In this document: positions 30,401 to 38,075 of the stretch, piece by piece
Numbering within the stretch: position 1 is the stretch's first letter
How the letters are laid out: each line of letters opens with the position of its first letter
Notes under the pieces: generated by a model
Told to the model about the DNA's origin: nothing
Seen by the model: the letters and a program-made list of their open reading frames with translations, nothing else
Databases searched by the model: none
Assembly (NCBI RefSeq): GCF_009002475.1
Contig: NZ_AP019860.1
Coordinates: forward strand, 7,268,501-7,332,500
DNA: 64,000 nucleotides
Source of the DNA: Candidatus Uabimicrobium amorphum
Lineage (GTDB): Bacteria > Planctomycetota > Uabimicrobiia > Uabimicrobiales > Uabimicrobiaceae
Direction of reading: 5' to 3'
Program-made: the position numbers and the translations under genes

Positions 30401-30568
30401 TACCGCAAGAACTTGGTATACGTAACCGATGGGAAATGGAAAAGAGGAGATGATGCGTTGTTTTTTTCTATCGTCCATTGTAAATTCCAAAATGCAAAGT
30501 AATACAAAAGTACCTTCACTTATGATTTTTGTATAGTCAGGTGTGCCACTTATTGAGACCTTGTTCAA
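24440..30568 (-). CDS. Giant P-loop (STAND-like) ATPase with long helical-repeat tail
   Basis: This 2,042-residue protein starts at a TTG preceded by a strong AAAGGGAG site; an in-frame ATG at 30478 has a much weaker site. Residues 30-330 are a helical domain beginning with an FPFPIGYVYQ motif that I cannot name, with LLxxxxxxxKxxxxIALSDYL typical of modules attached to signalling NTPases. Residues 360-560 are a P-loop domain with Walker A SENGTGKT (370-377, Ser in place of the first Gly) and Walker B LLIVCDG (475-481), followed by a winged-helix-like region. From about 700 to the end, some 1,300 residues form alpha-helical TPR-like repeats. This order (effector/sensor, NTPase, repeats) is that of STAND switches, which oligomerise on ligand binding. 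No membrane segment is seen. Ligand and output are unknown. Confidence 0.85.
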   Translation of the reverse strand: MNKVSISGTPDYTKIISEGTFVLLCILEFTMDDRKKQRIISSFPFPIGYVYQVLAVTELKGENPLWLILRSSDILLKVVGTIALSDYLQNREKFSDSEINRCALDMVEQNSLRTWHTMLEKLTRNIVDNNEFYAVQEIKDLQTPFFELPQELGGETYTWLQVMDLFVQLGEELFVGKYRLHTPPLETLKLYSSLLEQAYCYCKFLEKYGVYVLVSKDERKTRGFLCCGTKSKPIGIRGISDEKWLNYKGRPFLSYKQKQNVSLFPFIAALVQQVESKKSFSDLLFFETLGLHSMTYFSYRHSRIVDYKECSSNALFLMQKDIRWLKKDAAPVNITPPKENTHDYTIDKWTTVYYKIFANSHQKRYAYISSENGTGKTSMARLLQDHESLLREEIPALSRTIIVYFFCDHENYYSYIDFLKSIYAQILQKVFTLSEEKIEKRIAKLPYDSEAMLIHLFDLMEKANKEELAVYNKNLLIVCDGLFSIPEYIQYVKLITPTTLPSNISCLFFIAKNVESCFLRFLHTREAPIVSLNHLQPFSFTGKEILEYIHHYAPSLDVHKKDLIREKCRGNMAYAKFCLEAYSKKYLQIHSDLPENIYDLFMVVWNNLPSDNDFLAQRMLILAAISQEKITDNMVAEIFRVSKDEIRQVKYSINIFLKHKKLGYTTQRIYRDCILQSLSSYDKKCFYGALADYHARIVEQNLSLATPHSLLHLAHYYKEAQNHSLLFSLAFDREFRQEKLRRFKSYLLIRRDLYLAMQACTEDNNWQKLFELSSEYSRIVHQSLRGVTHTFRYAEDGDYTAAVEMARGMNDAIDVFTTLLVILVLAIENEDYQETDFIFEALEGIKDTSIGYVGAGLEPFVIYVLQKISQTDILPIHTIISKHGLIEANAVSHLFDILAQVNFTENQLQIFISKIVQTSTQLNSEEEKYQVIAEVIPVLYEINSFEQSPEVWQWITTLVNSISDTLIQIDCCIVIAKTVPSEHYMDVLKPYIESFATRVEQDIVLIAKYAQLLGSMDELQDAKYQLERAFIIINQQSEEQQYQSYLKLITIISEIGTFDEMRVHWKRLFSASQKEITCGAQERLISEVTIYFAQVQMWDHVLSLLPQLQLLKLEVRTNTFFHLSHHLKGIVENSARQYWDVILEETKSLKDNKKRLTILSNAADGLFRLETLASDAIWKKYLAVCDLLKDVGHDEDKNKALSYLGCKMADNGYAKNAQTIISRLSSPKYRSKPLSRLSLYKVKRRHFDEALKLTEDIVNAYERYDVYLNVLEKATTEKINLIVGIITNDVQSGNYESALILKIIDRLLNPLQIDNTKNIWHEVFSWIPHLSLRDKTATITRSVEKLSAVSYYEKTKLLWVYIFKATEELDCVVTKGELYVQISKAFAGWSQLQETIKYLDMALGCCERMELNTRTYHLAKVANYFREIGEETRCSDILKTIDKEIWENRTQIHNVYEYIVYLFNSNCVDLAQSLLEKTILVNVELCEETPEIDILTRIMSLCIEAQDYALARGLFFQILPKMYKRGQEKVSQYEFLQLLPKMKEHVDIVELWKHAESVVLNFSKVSLQQNYLEALGDVVLSLDNYEQNKELWGKLLSDAQYVGKGVQAIRAVTIVAKKMLLIAPWEDFAESFDFCLDVLGELESEYEQADALQFLAKSILIASDFSVGSDTWQKFRRIPASWKKEDCKNSAYASMAKALIENANVGMKRIFFSEAEQLANRISKSQQICEIYLLIVDKYHQCNMLQEVSRTMEKTIDMGEGLGKFYQSTILPQIIFSYAKMDMWENVWPLLKGIIDNTLQMNLLFDFAEIVEDRKTVLEKVMAIIESADRPTGFYFISCIRLAKYIQGKDNIDAMMKKAIDSWSEIVDDNSKREAIDSVADVLTHIKLPQKMWRQLLAAVDDIEIETYRFWGLQKIAFTLLRTPDDGLVENILDKISAPEIKIPILEEYVEKIYETSREKALDFVLTSSGEERIRLARRVASKAAMNKDRETLLCILVECPGSFSLNTLVISEILRITLHTTDKDSFQSMLATTLKIWEIHV

Positions 30569-30709
30569 AATCTCCCTTTAAATTTGCGCGAAAATATCAA
30601 ACATATTTTCAAATGTCCAAAAACGTCACTTTCCAGATTTTATCTGGCTAAGCATCATTATACTCCACCAATGTGAAAAAAAAAAACGTAAAAAAAAAAA
30701 TTATTCCTA

Positions 30710-30738
30710 TTGACTTTTATTTTTATGTTTGGTATATA
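30710..30738 (+). promoter_or_regulatory. Sigma-70-type promoter of tRNA-Gly
   Basis: TTGACT (30710-30715) and TATATA (30733-30738) are separated by exactly 17 bp, and the tRNA begins 16 bp after the -10. A-tracts lie directly upstream at 30675-30700 and could act as an UP element. This is the clearest housekeeping promoter in the window. Confidence 0.8.
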
Positions 30739-30754
30739 TTCACTCCTGAATTGC

Positions 30755-30827
30755 GCGGGTGTAGCTCAGCGGCTAGAGCACAAGCTTGCCATGCTTGGGG
30801 TCGTGGGTTCGAATCCCATCACCCGCT
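30755..30827 (+). tRNA. tRNA-Gly (GCC)
   Basis: The 73-nt sequence folds as a standard cloverleaf: acceptor GCGGGTG with CACCCGC, D stem GCTC/GAGC, anticodon stem CAAGC/GCTTG with loop TTGCCAT giving anticodon GCC, T stem GTGGG/CCCAT with TTCGAAT, and discriminator T as expected for glycine. CCA is not encoded. Confidence 0.97.
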
Positions 30828-30946
30828 TTAATTCTACACATCCCTTAATTAAAATTCAAAACCTCATCTAATTATTTATTTAAGATATCAATTGTAATCA
30901 AAAAGACACTATTAACCCTCCATTTTTAATCATCAAGGTAAAAAGT

Positions 30947-32371
30947 ATGGAAATTACAATTACAGATATAGGCCCTTCTCACAAATCCATCAAAATTTCA
31001 AAGTCAGTTGATGACGTGAAAAAGGACTATAACTCCAAAATGGCAGAAATCAAAAAAGATGCTGTCATTCCTGGTTTTCGCCCAGGAAAAACCCCACAGA
31101 GAATCATCGAAAAACGCTTTGCAAGCGCTATTCTCGACGAAATGAAAAGAAATTATCTCGTAGAGGGCTTTGAAAGCTTAACGAAAAAACACAACATTCG
31201 GCCACTTGAAGAGCCCAAAATAGATCCTAACCAAATAACATTGGATAAAGATCAGGAATTTGTCTTCGAATTAGAGATGGAAACACACCCACAAATTGAC
31301 CTAAAAGAAGATGATTACAAAGGTTTAACTGCCGAAAGAGAAGACGTGCAAATTAGCGATGAAGAATTGGAAGAAGTTTTGACTCAGATTCGCGAACGCA
31401 AGGCAGAATGGGCACCTGTTGAAGGCGGGAAATCAGAAGACAAAGACTTCCTAATTTGTGATGTAGAACTTTTGTGCGATAAAGATTCTATTTACAAAAA
31501 AGAGGGTGTCAATGTTTCGGTAGAGCATCCTTTTGTCGCAGGAATACACCTAGAAAGTAAAGATTTAATCGGTCACAGTGCTGATGGAACTTTCGAAAAA
31601 GATGTCACTATCCCCGAAGATTTCGAACAGGAAGATCATCGCGGCAAAGAAGCAAAGCTCAGCGTAAAAGTAGTTGAAATTAAACGTACACAACTACCAG
31701 AACTCGATGACGAATTTGCCAAAGAAATGGACGCGGAGAATGTAGACGATCTCAAAGAAAAAATCACCGCGGAAATAAAGCAAAGTAAAGAACAACAGCT
31801 CAACGCGAAAGTAGAGCAAGACCTCATCAAGCAACTAGGTGAAAACACAAAAATCGAGTTGCCAGAAAGTTTCTTGCAAAAACAAGTTGATGCCAGCATC
31901 GAAGAGCAAAAGAAAAAACTCGAGCGCGAAGAAAAAAGTGCAGAAGAAATAGAAAAAGAAATCGATGCCGAAAAAATACGCAGCGACGTGGAAAATCAAC
32001 TACGCGAAATATTCTTAATTAATCATATCGCCGAACAACAAAATATTGATGTATCTCGTAAAGAAATTGACGACTACATTAATCAAATAGCTCGTTATCA
32101 AGGCGGTGGACAATGGCCACACCAATTGCGTAAATTGTTCGAACAGCAAGGTATGCTAGATGATATTTACGGACAACTCAAGAATCAAAAAGTACTTGAG
32201 TTTTTACGCGAAAATGCTAAAGTAGAAGTCAAGCAAAGCGAAAAGACAGAAAAAAAAGAAGAAAAAAAGAGCGACAAGAAAAAAAGCGATAAAAAAAGCG
32301 ACAAGGCAGATAACAAAAAAAGTGGTAGTGACAAAAAGAAAAAAGACGCCAAAAAGAAAAGTAAAAAATAA
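30947..32371 (+). CDS. tig: Trigger factor
   Basis: Trigger factor is the ribosome-bound chaperone and prolyl isomerase that meets nascent chains. The N-terminal ribosome-binding domain carries the signature GFRPGKTP (43-50). An FKBP-like segment lies around 150-245, and the C-terminal helical chaperone domain follows, ending about residue 425. At 474 residues it is longer than the usual 430 or so because of a lysine-rich tail of about 50 residues built from KKSDKK-like units, which is unusual. The clpP gene begins 12 bp downstream, the common tig-clpP pairing. Confidence 0.95.
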   Translation: MEITITDIGPSHKSIKISKSVDDVKKDYNSKMAEIKKDAVIPGFRPGKTPQRIIEKRFASAILDEMKRNYLVEGFESLTKKHNIRPLEEPKIDPNQITLDKDQEFVFELEMETHPQIDLKEDDYKGLTAEREDVQISDEELEEVLTQIRERKAEWAPVEGGKSEDKDFLICDVELLCDKDSIYKKEGVNVSVEHPFVAGIHLESKDLIGHSADGTFEKDVTIPEDFEQEDHRGKEAKLSVKVVEIKRTQLPELDDEFAKEMDAENVDDLKEKITAEIKQSKEQQLNAKVEQDLIKQLGENTKIELPESFLQKQVDASIEEQKKKLEREEKSAEEIEKEIDAEKIRSDVENQLREIFLINHIAEQQNIDVSRKEIDDYINQIARYQGGGQWPHQLRKLFEQQGMLDDIYGQLKNQKVLEFLRENAKVEVKQSEKTEKKEEKKSDKKKSDKKSDKADNKKSGSDKKKKDAKKKSKK

Positions 32372-32383
32372 GGATTCTTACGC

Positions 32384-32998
32384 ATGACATGGAATTATTT
32401 AAATGTTCCGATGGTCGTTGAACAAACAGGCCGTGGCGAACGCCCTTATGATATATTTTCCAGATTGTTGAAAGATCGTATTATTTTCATTGGTTCAGGT
32501 ATAGATGAACACGTTGCCAATCTTGTAATTGCGCAAATGCTATTTCTGCAAATGGAAAACAAAAAACAAGACATCAGTCTATATATCAATTCACCCGGAG
32601 GATCGGTCACTGCAGGGTTAGCTATTTACGACACAATGCAATTTGTGCAATGTGATGTGGCGACATACTGTATTGGTCAGGCAGCGAGCATGGGTGCGAT
32701 ACTCCTCGCTGGAGGAACAAAAGGAAAAAGACATGCGCTGCCAAATGCACGCATCATGCTACACCAACCATGGGGTGGTGCGCGCGGTACAGCAAAAGAT
32801 ATTTTGATTAATGCTGAAGAAATACTACGTTTAAAAGATACATTGTACAGCATTGTGGCAACACATACTGGCAAAAATGTCGATGTCATTGCTAAAGACT
32901 CTGATCGAGATTTCTACATGTCTCCACAACAAGCAAAAGACTATGGACTTGTTGATGAAGTTGTAGGAACTTTAAAAGCGCAAGAAGACGAAAATTAA
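32384..32998 (+). CDS. clpP: ATP-dependent Clp protease proteolytic subunit
   Basis: ClpP forms the barrel-shaped serine peptidase that degrades proteins unfolded by ClpX or ClpA. The catalytic triad is Ser102 (GQAASMGA), His127 (IMLHQPWGG) and Asp176 (DSDRDFYMS), with the family spacing. YINSPGGSVTAG (67-78) is the oxyanion-hole region. The length of 204 residues is normal. An AAGGA site precedes the ATG, 12 bp after tig. No clpX follows; the next gene is unrelated and separated by a long hairpin. Confidence 0.97.
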   Translation: MTWNYLNVPMVVEQTGRGERPYDIFSRLLKDRIIFIGSGIDEHVANLVIAQMLFLQMENKKQDISLYINSPGGSVTAGLAIYDTMQFVQCDVATYCIGQAASMGAILLAGGTKGKRHALPNARIMLHQPWGGARGTAKDILINAEEILRLKDTLYSIVATHTGKNVDVIAKDSDRDFYMSPQQAKDYGLVDEVVGTLKAQEDEN

Positions 32999-33023
32999 AA
33001 AGTAATTGAACGTCTATCTTTGA

Positions 33024-33094
33024 AATTAACCACAGAAGACTCAAAAAATTAAAAGACAAATTTGTCATTTTCTCTGAGTCATCTGTGGTTAATT
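33024..33094. repeat. Long inverted repeat downstream of clpP
   Basis: Arms 33024-33042 (AATTAACCACAGAAGACTC) and 33076-33094 pair over 19 bp with one mismatch, with a 33-nt loop that holds an inner palindrome GACAAATTTGTC. The TTAACCACAGA core belongs to a type of intergenic repeat seen across many bacterial phyla. It may also end tig-clpP transcription, although it lacks a T-run. Confidence 0.7.
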
Positions 33095-33179
33095 TTATTT
33101 CGGCATAAAGCTCGTCGCCCGCAGGTGTATCAAAAATTTTTATCTACAACATACGGTATATGTCTGGTCTGGAGCTACC

Positions 33180-36107
33180 ATGAGAAATCTCACTGTACTA
33201 TTCTTACTCTCTGCTATTTTCTTTATCTCTCCTGTTGTTGACGACACTTTTTACTCACATATGAGTAAAGGACGTATTACTCTAGAAGGTACGCAACAAC
33301 TCGGCTACGAACAAATTTCCTTTAGTCACAATGAAAACCAACCAAATCTTTACTGGTTATATGACACAGTGATATACGCGGGTTACAAACTTTGGGGAGA
33401 GATTGGTTGGGCAATTCTCACCGTACTCATGTGGAGTGCCGCCTTTGCTATGGTTTTTGGACTAAAACCCGCCTTGTTCGCTCTACTTACGATAGCGATA
33501 TACCCTACTCTTTCTTGTAGCGAACACAGCATACTATTTATACTAATTGCCTTAGCCATACTCTTCACACGTAGCAAGCTTTTGTGGCTGATGTTACCGC
33601 TACAAATACTTTGGGCAAATCTTCATCCGAGCTTTGTATTTGTGCCATTTGTGATGTTTATTGTCCTGTGGTCGCAACACCGATTTCGTCATGCAATTTA
33701 TATATCCGTGGGAACACTATTATGCTCTTTTGTATCTCCACACCCTATATCGATATGGGTACCGGCCTTAGAAGCAAACTGGTCTATCACCAATATTGCC
33801 CTCTTTTCTTCCCCGATGTGGTGGTTGCTCATTCTCGCCATCCTTATGCAAAACTACCAAGATGTCAAAAAAGTGTCGTTAGTATTCCTACTTGTCGTCC
33901 TTAGTTTTATTTACCCAGTATGGGCACTTACCACTATTTTTATGTGTGGTTTGCTTTTACAAAATCATCTGTCATTGCCAACAAAGCGCGTAACAATAGC
34001 ACTCACAGTTCTTTATTTGTGTACATGTGGATGGCACATTGTTCATGTATCGCAAATGCAAAAGCCACCGCGCCTTACTTTGGTGGAAACAAATTTCGCG
34101 CGATCCTACAATGATATCTCCTGTGGTGGATATTTGAGTTTTCAACTCCAAAAACCGATTTTTATCGATCTTCAGCAAAAATATCCCAATACGATTTACA
34201 ATACATCAACGATTATGCGCCACGATCCAAAAGAGTGGGATGAAATAGCAAAGCGTTACGATTTTGATAGTGCCATCATCGACCATCGTCTACCATACTC
34301 CATGGATTTATGTCGTACCCTGGTAAATAGTGCGGCGTGGAGTCTTGTCTATTGCAATGAAGCTTTCGCAGTTTATGGCAAAAACTCGGAAGATAACGTC
34401 GTTTCACAAATAGAAGACGACGAAAGCGTTTCCTGTGATACGAAAAATATTGATCACCTGTACCGTATCTCGCGATTTTATTTTCATGTCAATTATGCGT
34501 TGGCCGCACGCAAAATTATGCAAAAAATCCCACAAGCAACGACACAATATAAATTACTGGAAGCCTACGTTGCCAATGATGAAGGTGAACTGGAAAAAGC
34601 CGCACAACAATGTGCAAAATATATCCAGTCGCGCGATAACAATTTAGTAGAATTGCAATTTTTAATCGCAACCTACTTGCGCACCAACAACAAAGAAAAC
34701 TTCACAAAAGTGCGTAAATGGCTAAAATACGCCATGGAAAAATACCCACAAAATATTGAAATTGCCTTCCAGCAGGCGCAGTTATTTCACCTGGAAGAAG
34801 ATTACGTTACCGCACTTTCCGTTCTACAAAAAATAACGACACAATTCCCTCGCTTTCGCAAAGCGCAACTCTACTACAACAGCATAAAACAAAACCAAGT
34901 CATTGTGGGAGCACAGGAGAAATACGTCAAACAAGCCAGACTACTCATGCAACACGGCAAGTTCAAGCTAGCGCTAAAGAGGCTACAACAAGTATTGGCT
35001 CTCGACGAGAATTATGTGGACGCACTACTAGAAAGTGGTAAAATTTATCATAAGCTAAAAAAATATAGTGAGGCCAAGGAACATTATGAACGCATACTGC
35101 GTTTAATTCCCAAACACAAAGAAGCTTTAAGTTATCTAGCCATCACCTTAACGGCAATGGGAGAGTGGGAAGAGGCCAAAAAAGTGATAGATCCTATCGC
35201 TGATGAAGAAGCGGCATATATCCAAGCCGCACTCTCGGTGGTAAACGACCGTGTCATAAAAGAGCTATACAAAAAACTACGCGAAAAATACTCTGCGGCA
35301 ACCATTGTGCGTTTATCAAAAATTCTCGCCAAGGAAAAAAGATTTGCTGAGGCAATTAAAAATTTTGAAAAGCTCTCAAAGCCAGACGCAAAATACCTGA
35401 GTTTTTTATATTTTGAACAAGGCAAGGAACTTCTCAACAACAAAGAGGCCGACAAGGGAATCAAAGCGCTTAACCAAGCAATCAAGCACAATTCTCAGCA
35501 TTTAGAAGCCCATTTGCTCATTGGAACTATTTTCTTAAAGACCAAAGAATGGGAAAAAGCGCGCAGCCACTACACAAAGGTGCAGAGTATCGATCCAAGT
35601 GATCCGCGTGCAAAAGAAGGTTTTGCACTAGTCGAGCTAGGTATTGCTTACGAGTACCAAGCACAAAAAAAATATCAGCAAACCGTAGAACATTTTGAGA
35701 AGTTTGTGGCCCTGACGTCTGATTTAGAAGAAAAAAAACGCATCCAAAAACGCATTGAAGACCTCAAAAAATCACTGGAAAACTTCAAACTAATACGCCT
35801 CAAAATTTTAGCGGAAAAAGCCGAAAATGCCGTGCGGCGCAAAGATTATCCTCGCGCAGAGAAAATACATCGCGCGATTATCTCTATTACGGCCAATGCT
35901 CCTTTAAGCTATTATTGGCTAGCGGTTATTTGCGAAAAACGTCGCGATTATGAAACGGCAGTTGAACATCTAAAAAAAGCATTGCAATATAAACCCAAGT
36001 ACAAAGAGGCCCACTTTTTACTTTCAGGGCTTTATCACAAAATTGGCAAAACAGATCTATCAGTGAAACATCTCCAAATTTATAAAGAACAAGCCAAAAA
36101 GGAGTAA
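33180..36107 (+). CDS. GT-C-like polytopic membrane protein with TPR domain
   Basis: This 975-residue protein has about nine transmembrane helices in residues 1-305, followed by a soluble domain and then tetratricopeptide repeats from about 420 to the end. The start, DDTFYSHMSKGRI...ISFSHN with WLYDTVIY, fits the DxxWWHxxxGRxI...DPFS...WL pattern of putative GT-C glycosyltransferase-like proteins common in planctomycetes. The later SYNDISCGGYLSF...PIFIDLQQKYP segment matches the same group. An acceptor substrate cannot be inferred. A GGAG site precedes the ATG. The kinase gene begins 3 bp after the stop, so the two are coupled. Confidence 0.85.
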   Translation: MRNLTVLFLLSAIFFISPVVDDTFYSHMSKGRITLEGTQQLGYEQISFSHNENQPNLYWLYDTVIYAGYKLWGEIGWAILTVLMWSAAFAMVFGLKPALFALLTIAIYPTLSCSEHSILFILIALAILFTRSKLLWLMLPLQILWANLHPSFVFVPFVMFIVLWSQHRFRHAIYISVGTLLCSFVSPHPISIWVPALEANWSITNIALFSSPMWWLLILAILMQNYQDVKKVSLVFLLVVLSFIYPVWALTTIFMCGLLLQNHLSLPTKRVTIALTVLYLCTCGWHIVHVSQMQKPPRLTLVETNFARSYNDISCGGYLSFQLQKPIFIDLQQKYPNTIYNTSTIMRHDPKEWDEIAKRYDFDSAIIDHRLPYSMDLCRTLVNSAAWSLVYCNEAFAVYGKNSEDNVVSQIEDDESVSCDTKNIDHLYRISRFYFHVNYALAARKIMQKIPQATTQYKLLEAYVANDEGELEKAAQQCAKYIQSRDNNLVELQFLIATYLRTNNKENFTKVRKWLKYAMEKYPQNIEIAFQQAQLFHLEEDYVTALSVLQKITTQFPRFRKAQLYYNSIKQNQVIVGAQEKYVKQARLLMQHGKFKLALKRLQQVLALDENYVDALLESGKIYHKLKKYSEAKEHYERILRLIPKHKEALSYLAITLTAMGEWEEAKKVIDPIADEEAAYIQAALSVVNDRVIKELYKKLREKYSAATIVRLSKILAKEKRFAEAIKNFEKLSKPDAKYLSFLYFEQGKELLNNKEADKGIKALNQAIKHNSQHLEAHLLIGTIFLKTKEWEKARSHYTKVQSIDPSDPRAKEGFALVELGIAYEYQAQKKYQQTVEHFEKFVALTSDLEEKKRIQKRIEDLKKSLENFKLIRLKILAEKAENAVRRKDYPRAEKIHRAIISITANAPLSYYWLAVICEKRRDYETAVEHLKKALQYKPKYKEAHFLLSGLYHKIGKTDLSVKHLQIYKEQAKKE

Positions 36108-36110
36108 ACT

Positions 36111-37958
36111 GTGAATAGCGAATTGCACAATACCTGGAAAACTATTGTTGGCAATGTTGCGGTTGAAAACCCTGAGCTTACCTACAAAATAGACAAAGTG
36201 GCCAATACATCGCTGCATGATCTTCCCACGGTAAAGATTGACAATATCGGTAACAGTAAACTACAACCCATACAACACAACGAAATGATTGACATCAGTG
36301 GTTTTGACAGTGGCGAAATAGACGATATGGCTGCCACGGAGCCTATGACGGTCGGTGGAGAGCAATCGGATGCTTTTGGAGAAGAAACGATTGCCTCTGT
36401 CGATGTAAAACGTCCCGATACATTTTTCGATGAAACCATCGCCACTGTTGCAGATAAAACCGAAGAGATTCACGGAAATGTTTCCCATGAAGACATAGAT
36501 GAAACCATGGACACCGTTGCCGACGTACGCGTGTCGAATATAACGATTAGCGACATGGATTCTCCACAAATGGTCAATGAATTTACCATCAACGACTCTT
36601 CGGCGGAGAATTACCTAGAAGGCGACACCGTTGTACTGCCTGTAGATTCTCATGTAAACAAAATACGCTGTGAAGACCCGACACAAAATAACAGTTTATC
36701 TTCTTTGCAAGTTCACCAAGAAATTGCCCGCGGTGGAATGGGAGTTATTTTAAAAGGAAAACAAAATAGTTTACGACGCGAAATTGCCATAAAACGTTTA
36801 CACGACCAGGATGACGAAACTAATAAAAAAAAGTTTGTCATGGAAGCACGCGTCACCGCTTTTCTCGACCACCCCAACATTATCCCAATTCATGAACTCG
36901 GCATGGACACCGAAGGCAACCCACTCTTAACCATGAAATTAGTACGCGGCAAGAGTTGGAGGCAACTACTAAAAGACGAAAAACAACAAATAGGGACACC
37001 CGACCACATCCAAAAGCATTTAGAAATTCTACTGCGTGTCAGTGATGCTCTGGCCTATGCCCACAGCAAAAAAATTATACACAACGATCTCAAACCTGCA
37101 AATATTATGGTCGGAGAGTTTGGCGAAGTGTTCCTCATGGACTGGGGAATTGCCGTTAGTTTGGACAAAAGTGAAAATGCTCCCACATTGCACAAAACGG
37201 CTATCGATACGCCCATGGGTACACCAAACTATATGTCCCCCGAGCTATCCAACGGCGAAGGCAAAAAAATAGGCCCATGGACAGATGTATATCTACTAGG
37301 CGGCATTTTGTATTATGTTTTAATGGGCAAAGCTCCACATCATAGCAACACTATTTGGGAGAGTATTCGCCTGTCTTCAGAGGGACATATTCCCGAAATA
37401 GATGATCGTATTCCCGAAGAGTTGCGCAACATTTGCTACAAAACCTTACAAAAAGACCCCGAAGACCGCTATCGTAGTATGGAAGAACTACAAGACGCCA
37501 TCCACAAATTTTTAAATCACTGGGAAAGCATCAACATCACCAAAGAAGCACAAGAATTTTTAGATATCGCACACGATGTTCTAAAAGAATTAACCAATGG
37601 CAAAAATAACCTAGAAGAAGTACGCAAAAAAATTCCCAATCCATATTGCCCGATATCCAGGGCATTGTTTGGTTTTAACGAAGCCTTACGTATTTGGCCT
37701 GAAAACCCTGAAGCTGTGGAAGGAAAACGCCAAGGTTCGATTTTGTACTGCGAAGTCGGGATTTGTCAAAAAGATTTCAATCTCGCCGAACGCGTACTCG
37801 GTGACATAGATGACGAACAAGAGAAAAGACGTTTAAAAGAAAAACTGGATAAAATGGCCGTCCAAGACCATTGCCAAAAGGTTAAGCGCGATCCACGCGC
37901 CATGGTTGCCGCAGTAGTCATTGCCGTGGTTGCTTTTACCTTGGGTAAATTGTTATAA
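36111..37958 (+). CDS. Tail-anchored Ser/Thr protein kinase with phospho-acceptor-like N-terminal repeats
   Basis: This 615-residue kinase starts at a GTG with an AAGGAG site, three bases after the GT-C/TPR gene. Residues 1-195 are acidic and disordered-looking, with three ETxx(T/S)V(A)D units (92-98, 108-115, 131-138). The kinase domain spans about 200-475: ARGGMGVI, Lys228, catalytic loop HNDLKPAN (324-331, Asn replacing the usual Arg), and DWG (344-346) in place of DFG, both changes being frequent in planctomycete kinases. After a helical region the protein ends in one hydrophobic segment (about 597-615), so it should be anchored by its tail with the kinase in the cytoplasm. Confidence 0.93.
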   Translation: MNSELHNTWKTIVGNVAVENPELTYKIDKVANTSLHDLPTVKIDNIGNSKLQPIQHNEMIDISGFDSGEIDDMAATEPMTVGGEQSDAFGEETIASVDVKRPDTFFDETIATVADKTEEIHGNVSHEDIDETMDTVADVRVSNITISDMDSPQMVNEFTINDSSAENYLEGDTVVLPVDSHVNKIRCEDPTQNNSLSSLQVHQEIARGGMGVILKGKQNSLRREIAIKRLHDQDDETNKKKFVMEARVTAFLDHPNIIPIHELGMDTEGNPLLTMKLVRGKSWRQLLKDEKQQIGTPDHIQKHLEILLRVSDALAYAHSKKIIHNDLKPANIMVGEFGEVFLMDWGIAVSLDKSENAPTLHKTAIDTPMGTPNYMSPELSNGEGKKIGPWTDVYLLGGILYYVLMGKAPHHSNTIWESIRLSSEGHIPEIDDRIPEELRNICYKTLQKDPEDRYRSMEELQDAIHKFLNHWESINITKEAQEFLDIAHDVLKELTNGKNNLEEVRKKIPNPYCPISRALFGFNEALRIWPENPEAVEGKRQGSILYCEVGICQKDFNLAERVLGDIDDEQEKRRLKEKLDKMAVQDHCQKVKRDPRAMVAAVVIAVVAFTLGKLL

Positions 37959-38075
37959 GTTTTTTATCGTAAACTCATATTTTTTTTACAATATAAAGCT
38001 TTATGTAAATAACTAGATATGCTAAGATAAATTTATAACTGAAAATCTCAGTAAATTTAGTCAGGAATTCGAATT

